This document shows, piece by piece, positions 30,430 through 41,880 of a stretch of DNA of 64,000 bases. The stretch spans positions 409,494 to 473,493 of the forward strand of contig NW_003314332.1 in the NCBI RefSeq assembly GCF_000143415.4, written 5' to 3'. The DNA is from Selaginella moellendorffii. Lineage: Eukaryota; Streptophyta; Lycopodiopsida; Selaginellales; Selaginellaceae. Made by a program: the position numbers and the translations under genes. Positions within the stretch are counted from its first letter, which is position 1. Each line of letters starts with the position of its first letter. A model generated the notes under the pieces. That model did no database searches. It worked only from the letters and a program-made list of their open reading frames with translations, and was not told the origin of the DNA.

Positions 30430-31545
30430 TTACCATGGGACTTCTTAGGAAGTTTTGTTGCGGTTTGTGGGGGAACACGTCCCTGAGCTCCTTTGCGCTT
30501 TCCACTCTTGTGCGGGGCATTTCTCAGGACGGGTCACAGCACAGCTCCTCTTGTGCCATGGCTACTTTTGGCCTCGGATTCACCAGGACAGCCTGGCCTA
30601 TGCAAAGGCATGTGAGAAGTGCCAATGGTTCAACCCCTGGAGCCATGTTCCACGTCTTGCTTTCCAGCTTATCACTTCTCTGGGTCCCTTTTACCACTGG
30701 GGACTTGACTTTGTCAGCCCGATCAACCCACCGAGCTCAAAAGGGCAGCAATACATCATCGTGGCGACGGACTATTTCACAAAATGGGTTGAGGCCACCC
30801 CTCTGCGACAAGCAGATCAATAGTCTACAGCAAAGTTTGTCTACGAGTATATCATTTGCCGATTCAAAGTTCCCGCTATTTTGATTTCCAATCGAGGCAA
30901 CGGCTTCCTCGGACAGGTGATGCAGCATCTTCTCTAGCAGCTGCAGGTCAAGCACGTGAAGAGCAGTAGCTATTATCCTGAGTGCAATGGCCAGGCGGAG
31001 TCCAACAACAAGATATTGAAGACAGTCATCTCAAAGCTTGTGGAGGATCACTCGAGGCATTGGCACAAGCACTTGGTTACAGCATTGTGGGCCTTTTGGA
31101 CGTCCTTCAAGACATCCATTTCCGCAACCCCATTCTCCCTTGTCTATGGGACAGAGGCCGTGCTTCCAGTGGAGATCCAAGTGCCATCGCTCTCACTTTC
31201 ACTTCAATATGCAACAGCGATGCAGCTTAGCGATGAGGACAAGCTTCATGCACGTGACTTGGAGGTTCTTGCCTTGGAAGACGATCCATGATTGAACATC
31301 TCCTTCGAGGCAAGCAGAAGATCAAGTCAGTCATTGATCACCAGCGGTCTGCCAAACCATTCAAGGACGGCAATTTTGTTCTACTCAAGGAGTTCACGCC
31401 ACCTTCGAAGTTCTGCCCTCGCTGGACTGGCCCCTACTTTGTCCAGTGACACATTGGAGGTGGAGCATATGTGCTAGTTGATGGTAATGGACGTGAGCTC
31501 CCACACGCTCATAACCACTCTCATCTCAAACGCTTCATCCAGTGA
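30430..31545 (+). pseudogene. B1 integrase
   Basis: HHCC-type zinc-binding segment with ACEKCQ (CX2C) near 30610. The catalytic core has GLDFVSP (first Asp) near 30700, then SNRGNGF where the usual second Asp motif (SDNGxxF) is altered, and YYPECNGQAESNNK (Glu) near 30970. A Tat hallmark YGTEAVLPVEI lies near 31145. The C-terminal GPY module WTGPYFVQ lies near 31425, and the frame ends at the TGA 31543-31545. Stops after LRQADQ and elsewhere, and a frameshift near 31290, make it inactive. Integrase would insert element DNA into the chromosome. Confidence 0.8.
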
Positions 31546-31631
31546 GGCGTTCCTCTTCTCTTCTTTTTCTTTTTCTTTTTCTTCCTTTCTTTCACTTTAC
31601 TTTCATGGCTACTTTTCTTACTTTCAGGGGG

Positions 31632-33115
31632 TGTTTCTCCATTGGACCATGGCCCATGCCTTGGATTTCGTGCTCAAGCTGCATTGCCGTTTGTATGGAG
31701 GTTCCTTGCTTGGCCCGGTCTATATTCCAAGTTCTTTGGCCCTTCCCTTACCATTACTACACCCCACACATTCCCCTCACTCATTCCATATCATCTACAC
31801 TCACAATTCCATCACCAATCACTTCCAGCAGTGTTGCCCGCACTTATCTCTAGATGCCCGTCTTGCACCTTTCATTCTTTTACCATCATTCACATCTCCG
31901 CTTGAGGTCACATTTACACCATACCAAAGACACACATACGTGCACCAGCAGCAAAAGACACCACCTCGTTTGGACATGCCGTTTCCGAGATACCCTTACG
32001 ACCATTTGCCGACAACGTGCTAGCTTTTCTGGAGCGACTTTCTTCCAACTAGGTGAACCTGTTCACTCAAGGCACCTTGGTGGATCTTTAGGTGAGGCCA
32101 AAGAAGTCGAAGCTACTTTCTTCTGCTCCAGCACTCAGTGGACACATGCCACCTCTCTTTACCAACAACCCAGCGACTACGCCATCCTTTTCAGCTGCTG
32201 TCTTCCTCAGTCCGACACATCAGTCCATTGGCCTACCACTTCTCAGAGTGCCACCACCATATCAGTGCTCCACCATATCACTCCACCATATCGGTGCTGC
32301 AGCAGGCGTAGGAGTAGGAGCGAGAGCAGGTGGTTACCAGTTACAAGTCCCTGGTTACTGGTTACCAGTTACCGGTTACCAGTTACTGGCTACTCCGAGA
32401 GGTCAACGCTTACTCTACAGGCCAATGGTTATCAATGGCCACTTCAGAGTGCCACCACCATCTCTGCGCTCCACTATATCACTCCATCTTTCATCATTTC
32501 CACACTTACCACCCTTGGGCAATGCATCCCCTCTTCTACCTCTCTTTCTTTCTCGATTTCGGCCAATCCTTGGAGCATACCAGAAGTCATCAAGAGACTG
32601 CATTTGCATATATTACACTTTCCTGAGCCGAAATCCAGATATGGGTTAAGTTCTTTGGGTACTCACTCTTTTTCCTCTATTTTTCTCCTCTTTTCACACT
32701 TTGTTTGCTCTTTTTCTTCAACTTTAGGGTCCAATTTGACTACAGGGTTTCCCACCGGGTTTTCCTCCCTATCTCCAAACTTCACACCTACCTCTTTTCT
32801 TTCTTTTCCACTTTGTTTTCTAGAGTTTCTATTATTTCACGCAGCTACCAACACTTGGCATCAGTAGCAGAGGTACACTCTACACTCTTCGGAGGGTTCT
32901 CGCGTGTCTAGAGCCAGTGCAATCCACCATGGTCGCATGTTAGGGCATAACCATTGAGAGAGTGAGAGAGAGAGAGAGGGAATATTCTAGGCCTTAGAAT
33001 ATTCCCCATCTTCCTTGTATAAAACCCTTGCCTCAAAAGGGCAAGGGGGGGCATTTGTGAAGAGCATTGAAGCATTTCTCGTGTTTGAGTGAGCGTTGGG
33101 GGACTTCCCCTAACA
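31632..33115 (+). repeat. 3' LTR of B1
   Basis: Begins TGTTTCTCCATTGGACC directly after the purine run CAGGGGG (31625-31631) and ends GACTTCCCCTAACA. A TATA-like TGTATAAAACCC lies at about 33015-33026. Collinear with the B2 LTR on the minus strand (3920-5167). The LTR start is inferred from the purine tract and TG. The long open frames inside (for example 31854-32867) are not kept in B2 and are not annotated as genes. Confidence 0.6.
32333..32392 (+). repeat. Short GGTTACCAGTTAC tandem repeat in the B1 LTR
   Basis: Alternating CTGGTTAC and GGTTACCAGTTA units over about 60 bp. GGTTACC/GGTTACC-type self-complementary units could pair locally. No equivalent block was noticed in B2, so it is probably a local expansion. 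Confidence 0.6.
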
Positions 33116-33332
33116 CTTTTGGGGATCCTTTATCCTACGACACCTCGGGGAGTTGGTTCCTTACAGAGGAATAGTCTTCTGATGTAGTGACCAAGGATAC
33201 AATCATATGGTGAAGAAGTCCCAAAGGACAAAGTTAGGAATAGGACTTATAGAGGTTGTGCGCAAGACTCCTCTAAGTGGTTAAAGGTATGGTTAATTAA
33301 CTAAAGTAAAATGGAAAATTTAGTCTATTACA
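33116..33332. other. Composite scar: A-LTR end joined to C-LTR fragments
   Basis: Directly after the B1 LTR come 50 bp of an A LTR terminus in plus orientation (TTTTGGGGATCC ... GGTTCCTTACA, ending 33167). Then come two non-contiguous fragments of a C LTR: 33168-33222, matching 14075-14130, and 33226-33332, matching the last 105 bp and ending GTCTATTACA. Sequence matching the 3' internal end of family D follows. These are ends of LTRs without their bodies, the product of repeated insertion and deletion. Confidence 0.7.
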
Positions 33333-34300
33333 AGAGGTAGTTCCATCACTCATTTAAGTCGGTGTGTTTCCTATATAGTGTGCTTTCTGTTAACTTTTGG
33401 AGTTGTTTCCTTGACAGTTTGCTAGACTTGGGTATGCATCAATGAGGACATCGATCTTCCTTAAGAGGGGAAAGTGTCGTAAATGTGACTTCAAGTATTA
33501 AAAGATACTTGTCAGCAAGTCCTTATAGACACCCTTTCTTTACTGCTATGACAACAAGAGGTTGGTACAGTTGGATCCCTTTGGTAGCCCCTCTTGTGCT
33601 AGTGGAGTTAATTAGACATTTTGAGTGTACTTAAACTAGAAAAACATAAGAACGGAATTCCTATATGCTATTAGCTAAGCATACCTACCTCGATAAGGAG
33701 TTCTTGTCTCGTTATATCTTGCATTGGCAGTAACAAGAACCCCTATATATTGAGATTAATCCCTAAATATCGCCAAATGATAGCTTACCATATCTACCAA
33801 ACACAAAATGTTGGTCCCGTTTAGTCCTAATTACTATTTATGGAATATGCCAAAATTTACTAATTTGGCATATATATGGAATGTAAAGGTTGTCCTGAAC
33901 ACGATAGTGTTGGTCTTGTGTCTAAATACGCAATCTAGTGCCATTCCATAATTAGTAAGTTTCAAACTTGTCCTAAAGACTAACTCGTAGTACTAAGGGA
34001 GGCTAGGGGTGAAAGCCCAAAACATGTGTTCCTCAAGATGGAAGGGGGGGGGGGGGGGGGTGGGGGGGGTTCCAAATGTATAGTAGGGGTAGTGGTTGGA
34101 ATGCATGTTGCACCACTTAAGATATTAATTTGGCTCTTGTTGGGTTATGTTGCTCTTTGTTTTACGTCTGGCTTGGGTCTAAACCCAAGCTCCATGTTAC
34201 TTTAGTTGGGTGGGTTCCCTCCTCATCGCATTAGGCCACTGGTACACTAAAATCATGGCAGACACCCATCTAACACTATTTAACATATAAGTGTTGGATA
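33333..34300 (+). mobile_element. Family D fragment: 3' internal end, purine tract and partial LTR (D3)
   Basis: 33333-33474 ends with GAGGACATCGATCTTCC and the purine run AAGAGGGGAAAG. The LTR starts TGTCGTAAATGTGACTTC at 33475 and follows, in inverse orientation, the D1 LTR at 49410-50492. It includes a G-tract of about 17 G, then T and more G, and ATGTATAGTAGGGG near 34080. Homology to D LTRs fades around 34290, so the LTR end is missing. No coding. Confidence 0.72.
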
Positions 34301-36378
34301 TGGGGAGCTGGTGCTTGTGGAATTGTAAATATACCAGACCCTCATTTCATAGTGCAATGGACTTGGAATTCAACTCTAAATTTAGGTGTGCTACATAAAG
34401 CTTTTCCAATGCAGATCTCTTGACTAGTGTTGTTGAAGGAGGTGCAATGTTGATATATAGGGAACTCCTACATTTGCCATAGCACATAAATCCAAATGCA
34501 AAAGATACTACTTATCTAGATTGAGGCCATGTTAATGCATCGAAAATGCTCAATTTCTCACTTTTGCTAAGTGCTGCAAAAAGGAAGTAATAGCCTCATC
34601 AATATATACAAGACAATTTTAAATACCTTTAGCAATGAAGCCCCATTGATGTTGGTAAGGAAAGACCTTGATATGTCTTAGATCTCTTTTCTACCTTGGG
34701 CTGAAATGATGCCAAAAGAGGAATAAAATAAAAGTATCATAAAGAATTTTTACCCAAGTGCATGCTCCATTGGTTGGACTAGATTAGCAGGAATATGGGA
34801 TGGCCTAAAGAATTGGCCACAACAATAGGGATGAAGATTCTATATAGCAACCCAGTGGGAAATATCCTTTGCAAGGTAAGGTGTAAACACACATTGCAAA
34901 CTTTATCTATGCTATGGATTAAAGACATCCAAAATTATAATATCCTCTATCAACTCAAAAAAGTGCTTGTAAAACTATATGCATGCTCAAAAAGTTTATG
35001 CTAGAAGTGCTCAATACACTACAACAAAGTAGTGAGTAGTTGAGTAGCCAAAAGACACAAAAGTAATATACTTAATTTTGTGTTGACCCAGCAATTCATT
35101 ATATCAGCCTCAACCTCATTATGCTCAAGGGCATTGTCATTTCTCAATTGTTTTGGCCTACTAAAGTGCCTCACAACCCATGTGTAAGTGTTTAAAATGG
35201 CATGTGCTTGTTTTGTGGTTGAGAGCTCATAAAAAACAATGTAATGAGTTGCACCATAGATCACTACATGACATAAAAACTGTATGTCACAAGTTTGCAA
35301 TAGACTACAACAAAGAAAACTAAGATTAGTTTTTAAGAATAGTTTGTAGAATATAAAATTGAACTCACAATCCATATGGCATACTGCATAAAGCATGTCA
35401 TTTGAATATACTCATTAATCAATTCTAGTCATGTGTTTTTATTGGAGTCTAGATAGTTTGTGTATAGCTAAAGTTTGCCATATTTGGAGTCAACTAAATC
35501 AATATCTTGCAATTCTACAGTCCGAGCAAGAGTTGATAACCCCCTAGTTTATGCTAGCATGATTCATAGAAATATTAGCTTGGACAAGATTCAATACCTC
35601 TCTTGATGGCATCATGTTATATACATGCTTCCAATTGGGATCAATAAGCTCGTAACTTGTACAGTGTTGGTCTTGAAATTCCAAGGTAAGTTGCAAGGTA
35701 ACTAGTAGTTTTGGTCTAGAGAATTTTAAGTTGCATCCAAGTAACATTTCCAAAGAAATAAAAGAGCCTCAATCACCCAACACTTTCAACTATAGAGATC
35801 TCCTGCCCCATGTTTTGCAACGCCTAGAATAGAGGGAAAATACATGTCCCTTGGGAAAGATTTATCTTTATGCTAGAAAAACTCTCATTTATTTGAGTGC
35901 TTTCTTTGATGGGGAAGTTCCAAGGAAATAAATCAAAGGACATATTGGATAGATATTTTCTTTGGAACAGGCATTCTCTCAAAATCTTGTTGGTATAGCC
36001 TATAAAGATTTTCTCCATGCAATACAAAATTTAAAGGAAAAGAAAAGAAGGGGCAAATATTCTAAGAGTAACATTTACATTTTTCTTGCCCCATTCTATA
36101 AACTCTATTAACAACCATGAGGATTCATAAATAAAGGTTACTAGGCCAATAAAGAAAAAAAAAATTCCACAATACGTTTGCATACAAAAGCAAACAAAAG
36201 CAAGAGGACAAAGCTTAGGGCTAACGTAATAAGCTAGAGTGACTTAGGCAACTTAGAGGTGGGTAAGGAGCTTCTTTTTCTCTCTCGCTCTTTTCCTCTC
36301 ATTCACTCTACACCTACACCTTAACTAAGATGCATCAACACTCCAGGCTTAGCTTCGAATTAATGTACGGCAACTCAA
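34301..36378. other. AT-rich stretch, no intact gene
   Basis: No frame above about 125 codons and no conserved host gene seen. It holds one decayed integrase-like fragment (35019-35396, listed separately) and minus-strand ORFs at 35544-35753 and 35824-36027 that I do not recognise. About 36260-36330 is CT-rich (CTTTTTCTCTCTCGCTC), which may be a leader ahead of the family E coding remnant. Confidence 0.45.
35019..35396 (-). pseudogene. Possible integrase/transposase-core fragment
   Basis: Minus-strand ORF of 125 codons containing THYIVFYELSTTKQAHAIL then VVRHFSRPKQLRNDNALEHN. The spacing resembles the retroviral integrase block 'K...FG.P..L.SDNG.EF', with NDNALEH in place of SDNGxEF. The first catalytic Asp and the Glu are not evident. 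The rest of the ORF has no match I know. The call rests on this one block; a chance resemblance is possible. Confidence 0.3.
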
Positions 36379-38400
36379 ATGCCACCTAGGGCCGCACAAG
36401 AGCAAACACCATCATCGCCACCCACTAGGTCAAGTACACTTTTGATTGGGTGGAGTGATTTTGTCTTCACGCCACTGCCACAAGCCGTTGACTTCACTCT
36501 TGCACCATTGACGCAAGATTTCTCTTGGGCACCTCCGTTGGCACTTTATTACGACTCCCAATCACATAACACCGAGTGTTTGGCCTACAAATCTCCATAG
36601 ATGGCAAAAATGCCTAGGCAAGATGAGTATGTGGAGGAAATCTCATCTGGTGATGAGGAGTTAATTTATGGCCAAGTAAAGTTGTCTAGGGAGTTTATGC
36701 TTTATCCCTATAACAAGTTTTAGCTTAATGCTTTTAGGTTACTTGCCTATGCGGAACTTCTTAAAGGAGAAATAGCAGTCGAGCAAGGGATCGAGCTTAT
36801 ATGGAAATGGTACCCAAAAGAGCATGTTTTTCTTTTTCACAAGTGAGTCTATCCCTTTGAACTCACCTAGTTTGCTTAAATTTTTCACCTAGACAACGAG
36901 GGTGAAATAATCACAATGAGCAAGAAGGATCAGATGCTTGAACAATACGTCCTCCCAAACTACATATCTAGACGAGAAAGTAACTTCACCTATTTAAAGC
37001 CCGACTATCATGCTAGGTTTAAGGTGTTGTGTGCCATCATTGACAAAAGGACGATTGTGCAAAATGCTAGGATCAAGATAGGCCGTCTGTTGGAAGCTAT
37101 TGAGACTAGATGGCAAATAAATATAGCTCATTTTGCCTACAATAGATTTGTGGCCGAAATAAAAAATGTTGCCTTACATGTAGGCAAGGGAAGGCAAGTG
37201 AAAATAGGAGTCTTCATCTTTTTGTAGCACATCTACAAGCATTACACTGCTCAAATGGATCTTATGCCATTTAACCACCACCTCCAATATCTCCTCCGAG
37301 GGAGATAGCAAGGGATATGGAAGTGGAGGAAAATCCAGACAATATTGGTTCAAGTGAGGAAAATTCTCCTCTCAAAAAGAAACTCTACCTAGATCTAAAA
37401 ATCCAAGCTACAAAACCTCCAAGGTTCATTCTACAGAAATCCAGTGGTCAAGTATGCCGCTGAAAAGTTAGGCGTGGCAAGTATGGTGATAAAATGCTAT
37501 GCTTGGATCAGGAACAAAGTTGTGACTCATCTATGTTTACAGAGACAATTCCAATGCCTATATAAATCTCTTCAAGCATCAGAGAAGTGATGAGTACACA
37601 AATGGACAACACTAGGTGAATGGTGGATGCCAAAGTTATGGAAGAAATTCCAAAACTTAGGCCACAAGGTCCAATACATGATGTGCCTACAAATGTTGCA
37701 AAATCATTGGTCGTAAATACAACTAATGAGGTGGGTTTAGGCCAAGAAGATCACGACATAAAAACTCAACAAGATGAAAAGGACAAGGCTACAAAAGAGG
37801 GTCTAGGTGAATTAGAGGAGTACATGCTAAGTTTTCTCTAGCCCACCTACACATCTGACAGCAACACACTCTCGGCCGACAAGTCTAGTGAGATGAGGCA
37901 GCCACAGCAGCAGCAGATGCTACAGCAATACTATAAGGTCAAGGCTAACCATGCCTTTGCACACAAGTCCACGAGTCAGCCTAATAAGCCAGTAGTTCAA
38001 AGCTTCATAGAGGAGCTCACTCAATATATCAAAGGAGGCAAGTAGCCAATCGACAAGCTAATATAGCTGGTGGAAGACAAAGAAACAATGAAGTACCGTG
38101 TGCAAGTCTTGAGCTACCTCAAGACAAGCACTAAGAAAGTGGATGGAGTTATGGGTGAACAGAATCATTAGTGCCACATAATCCAAGAGCTCAAGAGTGC
38201 AATCCCGACTTCCACATCCACCGATGTAGAGCGCATCAGTTGCTAGGACTAGCACATCACTATGCTCGACTAGGAGAATTAGATCATATATCAGGAACTC
38301 AACAATCTATGCCAAAGTGTTGAGCTTGTTACCAGGAAGATTAAGCTTAGCAACCTAGAGCAGGATTTAGAGAATCTGACTGGTTGAGGACAGGCAATAG
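36379..38400 (+). pseudogene. Decayed multi-ORF coding region of element E, unrecognised
   Basis: A series of plus-strand frames separated by stops: 36379-36600 (PPRAAQEQTPSSPPTRSS start), a following stretch reading MPRQDEYVEEISSGDEEL and IELIWKWYPKEHVFLFHK, 36916-37227, 37620-37841, then Gln-rich and coiled-coil-like sequence to about 38390 (QELNNLCQSVELVTRKIKL). No protease, RT or integrase motif. The region ends with TTGAGGACAGG and a GTTGTGGGGGAG purine tract followed by repeat E1, so it looks like the last ORF of an LTR element, similar to the extra ORFs of Athila/Tat elements. Function unknown. Confidence 0.45.
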
Positions 38401-38416
38401 CTTTGTTGTGGGGGAG

Positions 38417-38865
38417 TTATGAAGAGGTAAATGTTTTATCTTGTTTATCATCCCAAGTAGAGCAAAAAAGGAAAGCTTAAATGAAATGGATTTATACCGA
38501 AGTTTAGATATCCAAAGAAGAAAGACCCAATCTAGGCAACACTTGTCATAGACAAATGTGAAGTAGTTATGAATGGTTATAAAATCATATCATATATACT
38601 AGAAAACAACCCCCACTCATATTTGCATTAAATTAACCATCTTTTCTCCCACTTGTAACTGTTTGTGTAAAGTAGAGTTGAGAGAGTGATATATACTTAT
38701 CCTTACTCACACCTTTAGAGTTTGAGGTTGAGTTCTTTTATTCTCTTCTTATATCCTTCTCCTTCTCTTTCTTCTACATTCTCGTTTTTGTTTGTTTGTT
38801 ATTATTTTGCAAACAGAGGTGAGAACGTGAGCATAGGTAGAAAAAGCCTTAATCTATATAGCTTC
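38417..38865 (+). repeat. Dispersed repeat E, copy 1
   Basis: TTATGAAGAGGTAAATGTTTTATC through ATAGGTAGAAAAAGCC matches, reverse-complemented, 61985-62440. It follows a polypurine-like tract, as an LTR would, but clear TG...CA ends and a duplication are not seen. Contains GTAGAGTTGAGAGAGTGA and CT-rich segments conserved in both copies. Confidence 0.65.
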
Positions 38866-39980
38866 TTAATCACATGATAATATGTTATATGTTTGGCTAA
38901 AATAGAAGAGTCATAGTAAGTGTGGAAAAAGTGTAAAATGAAGATTAAAGACACCATCAGCCATAAATGTTCATCTAAATCAATTTCAACAAAATAAAAA
39001 AAAGTCATCTTGAAGGCAATTTTTACAATATAAATGCCAACATAACAAAATATCAGCAAATGATTAAGGATTCTCAAATCCAATACTAAAGACTAGTTTA
39101 ACCTTTGAGCCTCACCTATAGCAAGTAAATCTAATAATACATATTGTGGATATTAAATATTAAGCACAAAAACTACCAATAGCATAGAATCCATATTAAA
39201 AAAATCCACTAACACTAAAAAAAAGTTTTGAAACAAAAGAAGAGAAAGAAGGGAGAGGAGATTAAGAAAGAGTATAAGTATCAACTATTAAACTCCCAGG
39301 ACAATAAAAAATTTAGAAGTTGTAGACTTTATAACCCATTAAACAATATAGCCAACCAAGTTCTTTCATTTGAACAATAAACATGATCACTCTCAAGCAA
39401 TATTCAAAAAACATGCAAGTATGGATGAAACCCTAGACAACTTTTCTCAATCATGGAATAATTCACCTCAGCTAGCTACAAAGTACAATTGATATATACA
39501 ATAAGATGATATTGACCAAACATACTTATACTCTCTTGCATCAATACACTCATGAGACTAATGTCAAAAACATCTACACACAATAAGAAAAAAACAAGTT
39601 TAATTAGGATACAACACTAAAAGAGTTGTTAACATATTTTTGAGATTTACAAATAACCACTTATAATCTTCAGATTAGATGAAAAATGATGTTGATGACT
39701 TTAGCAAAGCTTGTAATAGTGTAGTACAATAAGAAATATTGAATAAGAAATTGAGAATAATATTTTAATTGCTAAATTTTTTATAGAATCTAAAAATAGT
39801 TAGTCTTATTATAAACTTTTCATAAAAGAAAACTCATTATACTTTTTTAAAAAAGGTATAAAAGCCTAAATTATAAAAAGTAGTATTATTTTTTATTTTT
39901 ACTTTTAGAAATTCTTCTAAAAAGCTTTAACCAAAAGGGAAAAGTAACTGAATATAAATCATAAAACTTGAAATTGAAGG
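38866..39980. other. AT-rich intergenic sequence upstream of the lectin gene
   Basis: Very AT-rich with many A-runs and no convincing ORF; 38802-39083 minus is open but unrecognised. It precedes the lectin gene. A TATA-like TATAAATC at 39953-39960 lies only about 20 bp before its ATG, too close for an ordinary promoter unless the 5' UTR is minimal or the true start is downstream. Confidence 0.45.
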
Positions 39981-40469
39981 ATGATTTGCCTAATCAATAT
40001 GTATCATGTAATTATAACTATAGTGATGTTACTTCTATTTCAAATTGCCCATGTTAAATCACCCCCTCCTCACCCATACCGAATTCAGCCTCTTACAATC
40101 TTTCGTAGAAATCTCCACACATTATCATTGTCACGATTTCAAAGTAGTATGGTAGAACTTGTTAGACATATTTTTAGTGAATACAATGACAACAATCCAA
40201 TTTCAATAGGAGGGTCAGTTTTAGATATAAGGTTTGGTGACAACACTAGGCTAAGTTTCTATTTGTATGTGAATGCCCCTTTAGTTGTAAATAATCAGTT
40301 TCTAATATGTGTTTCTGATCCCTTAATCCCCATGAACTTTCATCCGACATATGTACGGAATTCACTCATGCGAATTGCTGCACGGATTTTTATTGATGCT
40401 GCTAGCAATGCAACTCGATTGAATTTTTGTGGACGCATACGCATTGAGTTTTTGAACTTTGCAATCAGC
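39981..40469 (+). pseudogene. Lectin gene, 5' part (codons 1-163), split by A3
   Basis: Begins with a hydrophobic stretch (VIITIVMLLLFQIA, residues 10-23) that looks like a secretion signal, followed by PPPHPYRIQ. The remaining about 135 residues form an unassigned region with no stop. The frame is open to the TCAGC target site at 40465-40469, where the A3 element starts. After removal of A3 it continues in frame at 48020. The apparent extension to 40547 reads into the LTR and is not part of the gene. This is a non-retroelement frame, intronless as far as visible. The N-terminal domain is unidentified. Confidence 0.72.
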
Positions 40470-41632
40470 TGTAAGCCACAAATTTTTCCTTTTCAACTTG
40501 CCAGCTTACCTCGCCTATCCGACCAACTCTGCCTTGGCTTGTGCTAAGTTCCCTCTCCAAGGTTCTCGCTTATGGTGCCAGCTCCTACTTGGTTTCAGCT
40601 ACTTACTGCATGAGCAACGGAGTGTTAGCCATCCATCTACGGATTCCCAAATCTCTCCCAATCCCCCTCCCCGGGTTAGACTGGACTTAAGGTTCGGCTA
40701 CACTCCCCGCAGGCACAAGCAGCCAAGCACACCAAGCCTCCAGATTCCTAACACCCCAAGGTACCACAAGGCTTGATCATGGGACCCTCTAAATCCCAAG
40801 CCTTGGGTGCAGCACTTGCTTCGGGACGTCGGGGCGAAACACCGTGGCCTAACGGCCCGGTATGGGTACCTCTACCCCCCCCACTTCCATCCCGAAGGGA
40901 AGGCCCAAGCCCCCGGAAGGGCGCGGACCAATGAGCCACAAGGTACTCAAGTGGGGCACCACTCCACCTGAGCCGGGAGCACCGCAGTCGGTTTCCCTTT
41001 CGGGAGTGGGAGCTGCTCTTGAGCACTTCCTTGGATGGCCCCTCCGGCACCAGCCAAGTCCATGCTCACTCCCACCCAAGGCCCTTCGGTCCCAGTCCCA
41101 ACCTCAAGTCGGTTTGGAAGCCCAACTGGAGAGTCCCTTCTAAACTGGTTCCTGGACCTCACTATCCCTACTATACTTTTGGAACCCCCTGCAGCCCCCC
41201 CCCCCTGGGAGACGCACGCTTTGGGCTTTCACCCCTTGACCCGTATTAGTATTTGGACTTAGTCTCTGGCTCGATCTCGGACCCAATTTCGGATCCGACT
41301 TCGGATTCGGGTTCGGACTCGATCACGGACTCGATCTCGGACCCGACCTCGGACCCGACCTCGGACCCGACCTCGGACTCGACCTCGGACTCGGTCTTGG
41401 ACCCGATTTCGGATCTCGGACTCCGTCTCGAACTCGGTCTCGAACTCGGACTCGAACTCGGTCCCCGAGTCGGTCTCGGACTCGATTCCGGACTCTATCT
41501 CGAACTCGGTCCTAGAGTCGGTCTTGGACTCGATCCTCGACTTGGTCCCATCCGATGAACTCTTTGTCATTTCGGTCAAGCTTTTTTGGGGATCCTTTAG
41601 CCTACGACATCTCGGGGAGTCGGTTCCTTACA
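40470..41632 (-). repeat. 3' LTR of A3
   Basis: 1163 bp; on the minus strand TGTAAGGAACC ... GGCTTACA. Minisatellite about 41255-41550 with one longer GACCTCGGACCC block than the other LTR; G-tract module about 41164-41240. Confidence 0.94.
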
Positions 41633-41673
41633 ACTCCACCACCCATAGAAGAAGTTCGATGCCCACATCGAAC
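41633..41673 (-). promoter_or_regulatory. Polypurine tract and hairpin of A3
   Basis: On the minus strand: hairpin GTTCGATG-loop TGGG-CATCGAAC (41654-41673), then TTCTTCTATGGGTGGTGGAGT touching the 3' LTR. ATGGGTGGTGGAG would prime plus-strand synthesis. Nearly the same segment is present in element C (18669-18709). Confidence 0.8.
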
Positions 41674-41821
41674 GTCTCGTTTTATCCTACGACTTGTTGT
41701 CCATGTCTCCGGGGGCATCCCCCCACTTAGCGGTGTGCCTAAGTTAGCCTCCCCGGCCAAGAGCCCATGACAACGGAATATAGGTGTCCCTATACTCCTC
41801 ACCTCACCACGCCCTAGTATA

Positions 41822-41880
41822 GGGTCGGGACTTGAACCCAGCCTTGCTTTACTAGGGGGTTGGGACTCGAACCCAACCTC
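41822..41880 (-). repeat. tRNA T-arm-like doublet in the A3 3' non-coding region
   Basis: On the minus strand TTGGGTTCGAGTCCCAA (41860-41876) is a perfect 5-bp stem with a 7-nt TTCGAGT loop. A second GGGTTCAAGTCCC lies at 41827-41839. Both resemble the pol III box B. Conserved in A2 and element C. No tRNA body is present. Confidence 0.6.

Larger units (their letters stand above)
24772..33115 (+). mobile_element. Tat-type Ty3/gypsy element B1, 5' truncated
   Basis: Plus-strand element without a 5' LTR. Order: gag with zinc knuckle (interrupted by solo LTR C4 at 25218-27097), protease, spacer, RNase H, truncated RT, second RNase H, integrase, polypurine tract, 3' LTR (31632-33115). The integrase motif YGTEAVLPVEI and the presence of two RNase H domains place it in the Tat branch of the OTA lineage. 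Several stops and a deleted RT palm make it inactive. The RNase H-before-RT order is unlike the usual Tat arrangement. Confidence 0.85.

Noticed and set aside
31854-32867. 337-codon plus-strand ORF after B1 integrase
   Set aside because: Lies within the inferred B 3' LTR, overlaps other open frames, has no recognisable domain and is not kept in B2.
32938-33115. Short 178-bp LTR (TGTTAGGG ... CCCTAACA) for family B
   Set aside because: No purine tract precedes 32938 and no matching duplication flanks it. The longer LTR starting after CAGGGGG at 31632 fits better, though the short form is not fully excluded.
39981-40547. ORF end at 40547 as the C-terminus of the lectin-type protein
   Set aside because: From 40470 the frame reads LTR sequence of A3. 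The true continuation is at 48020 after the element.
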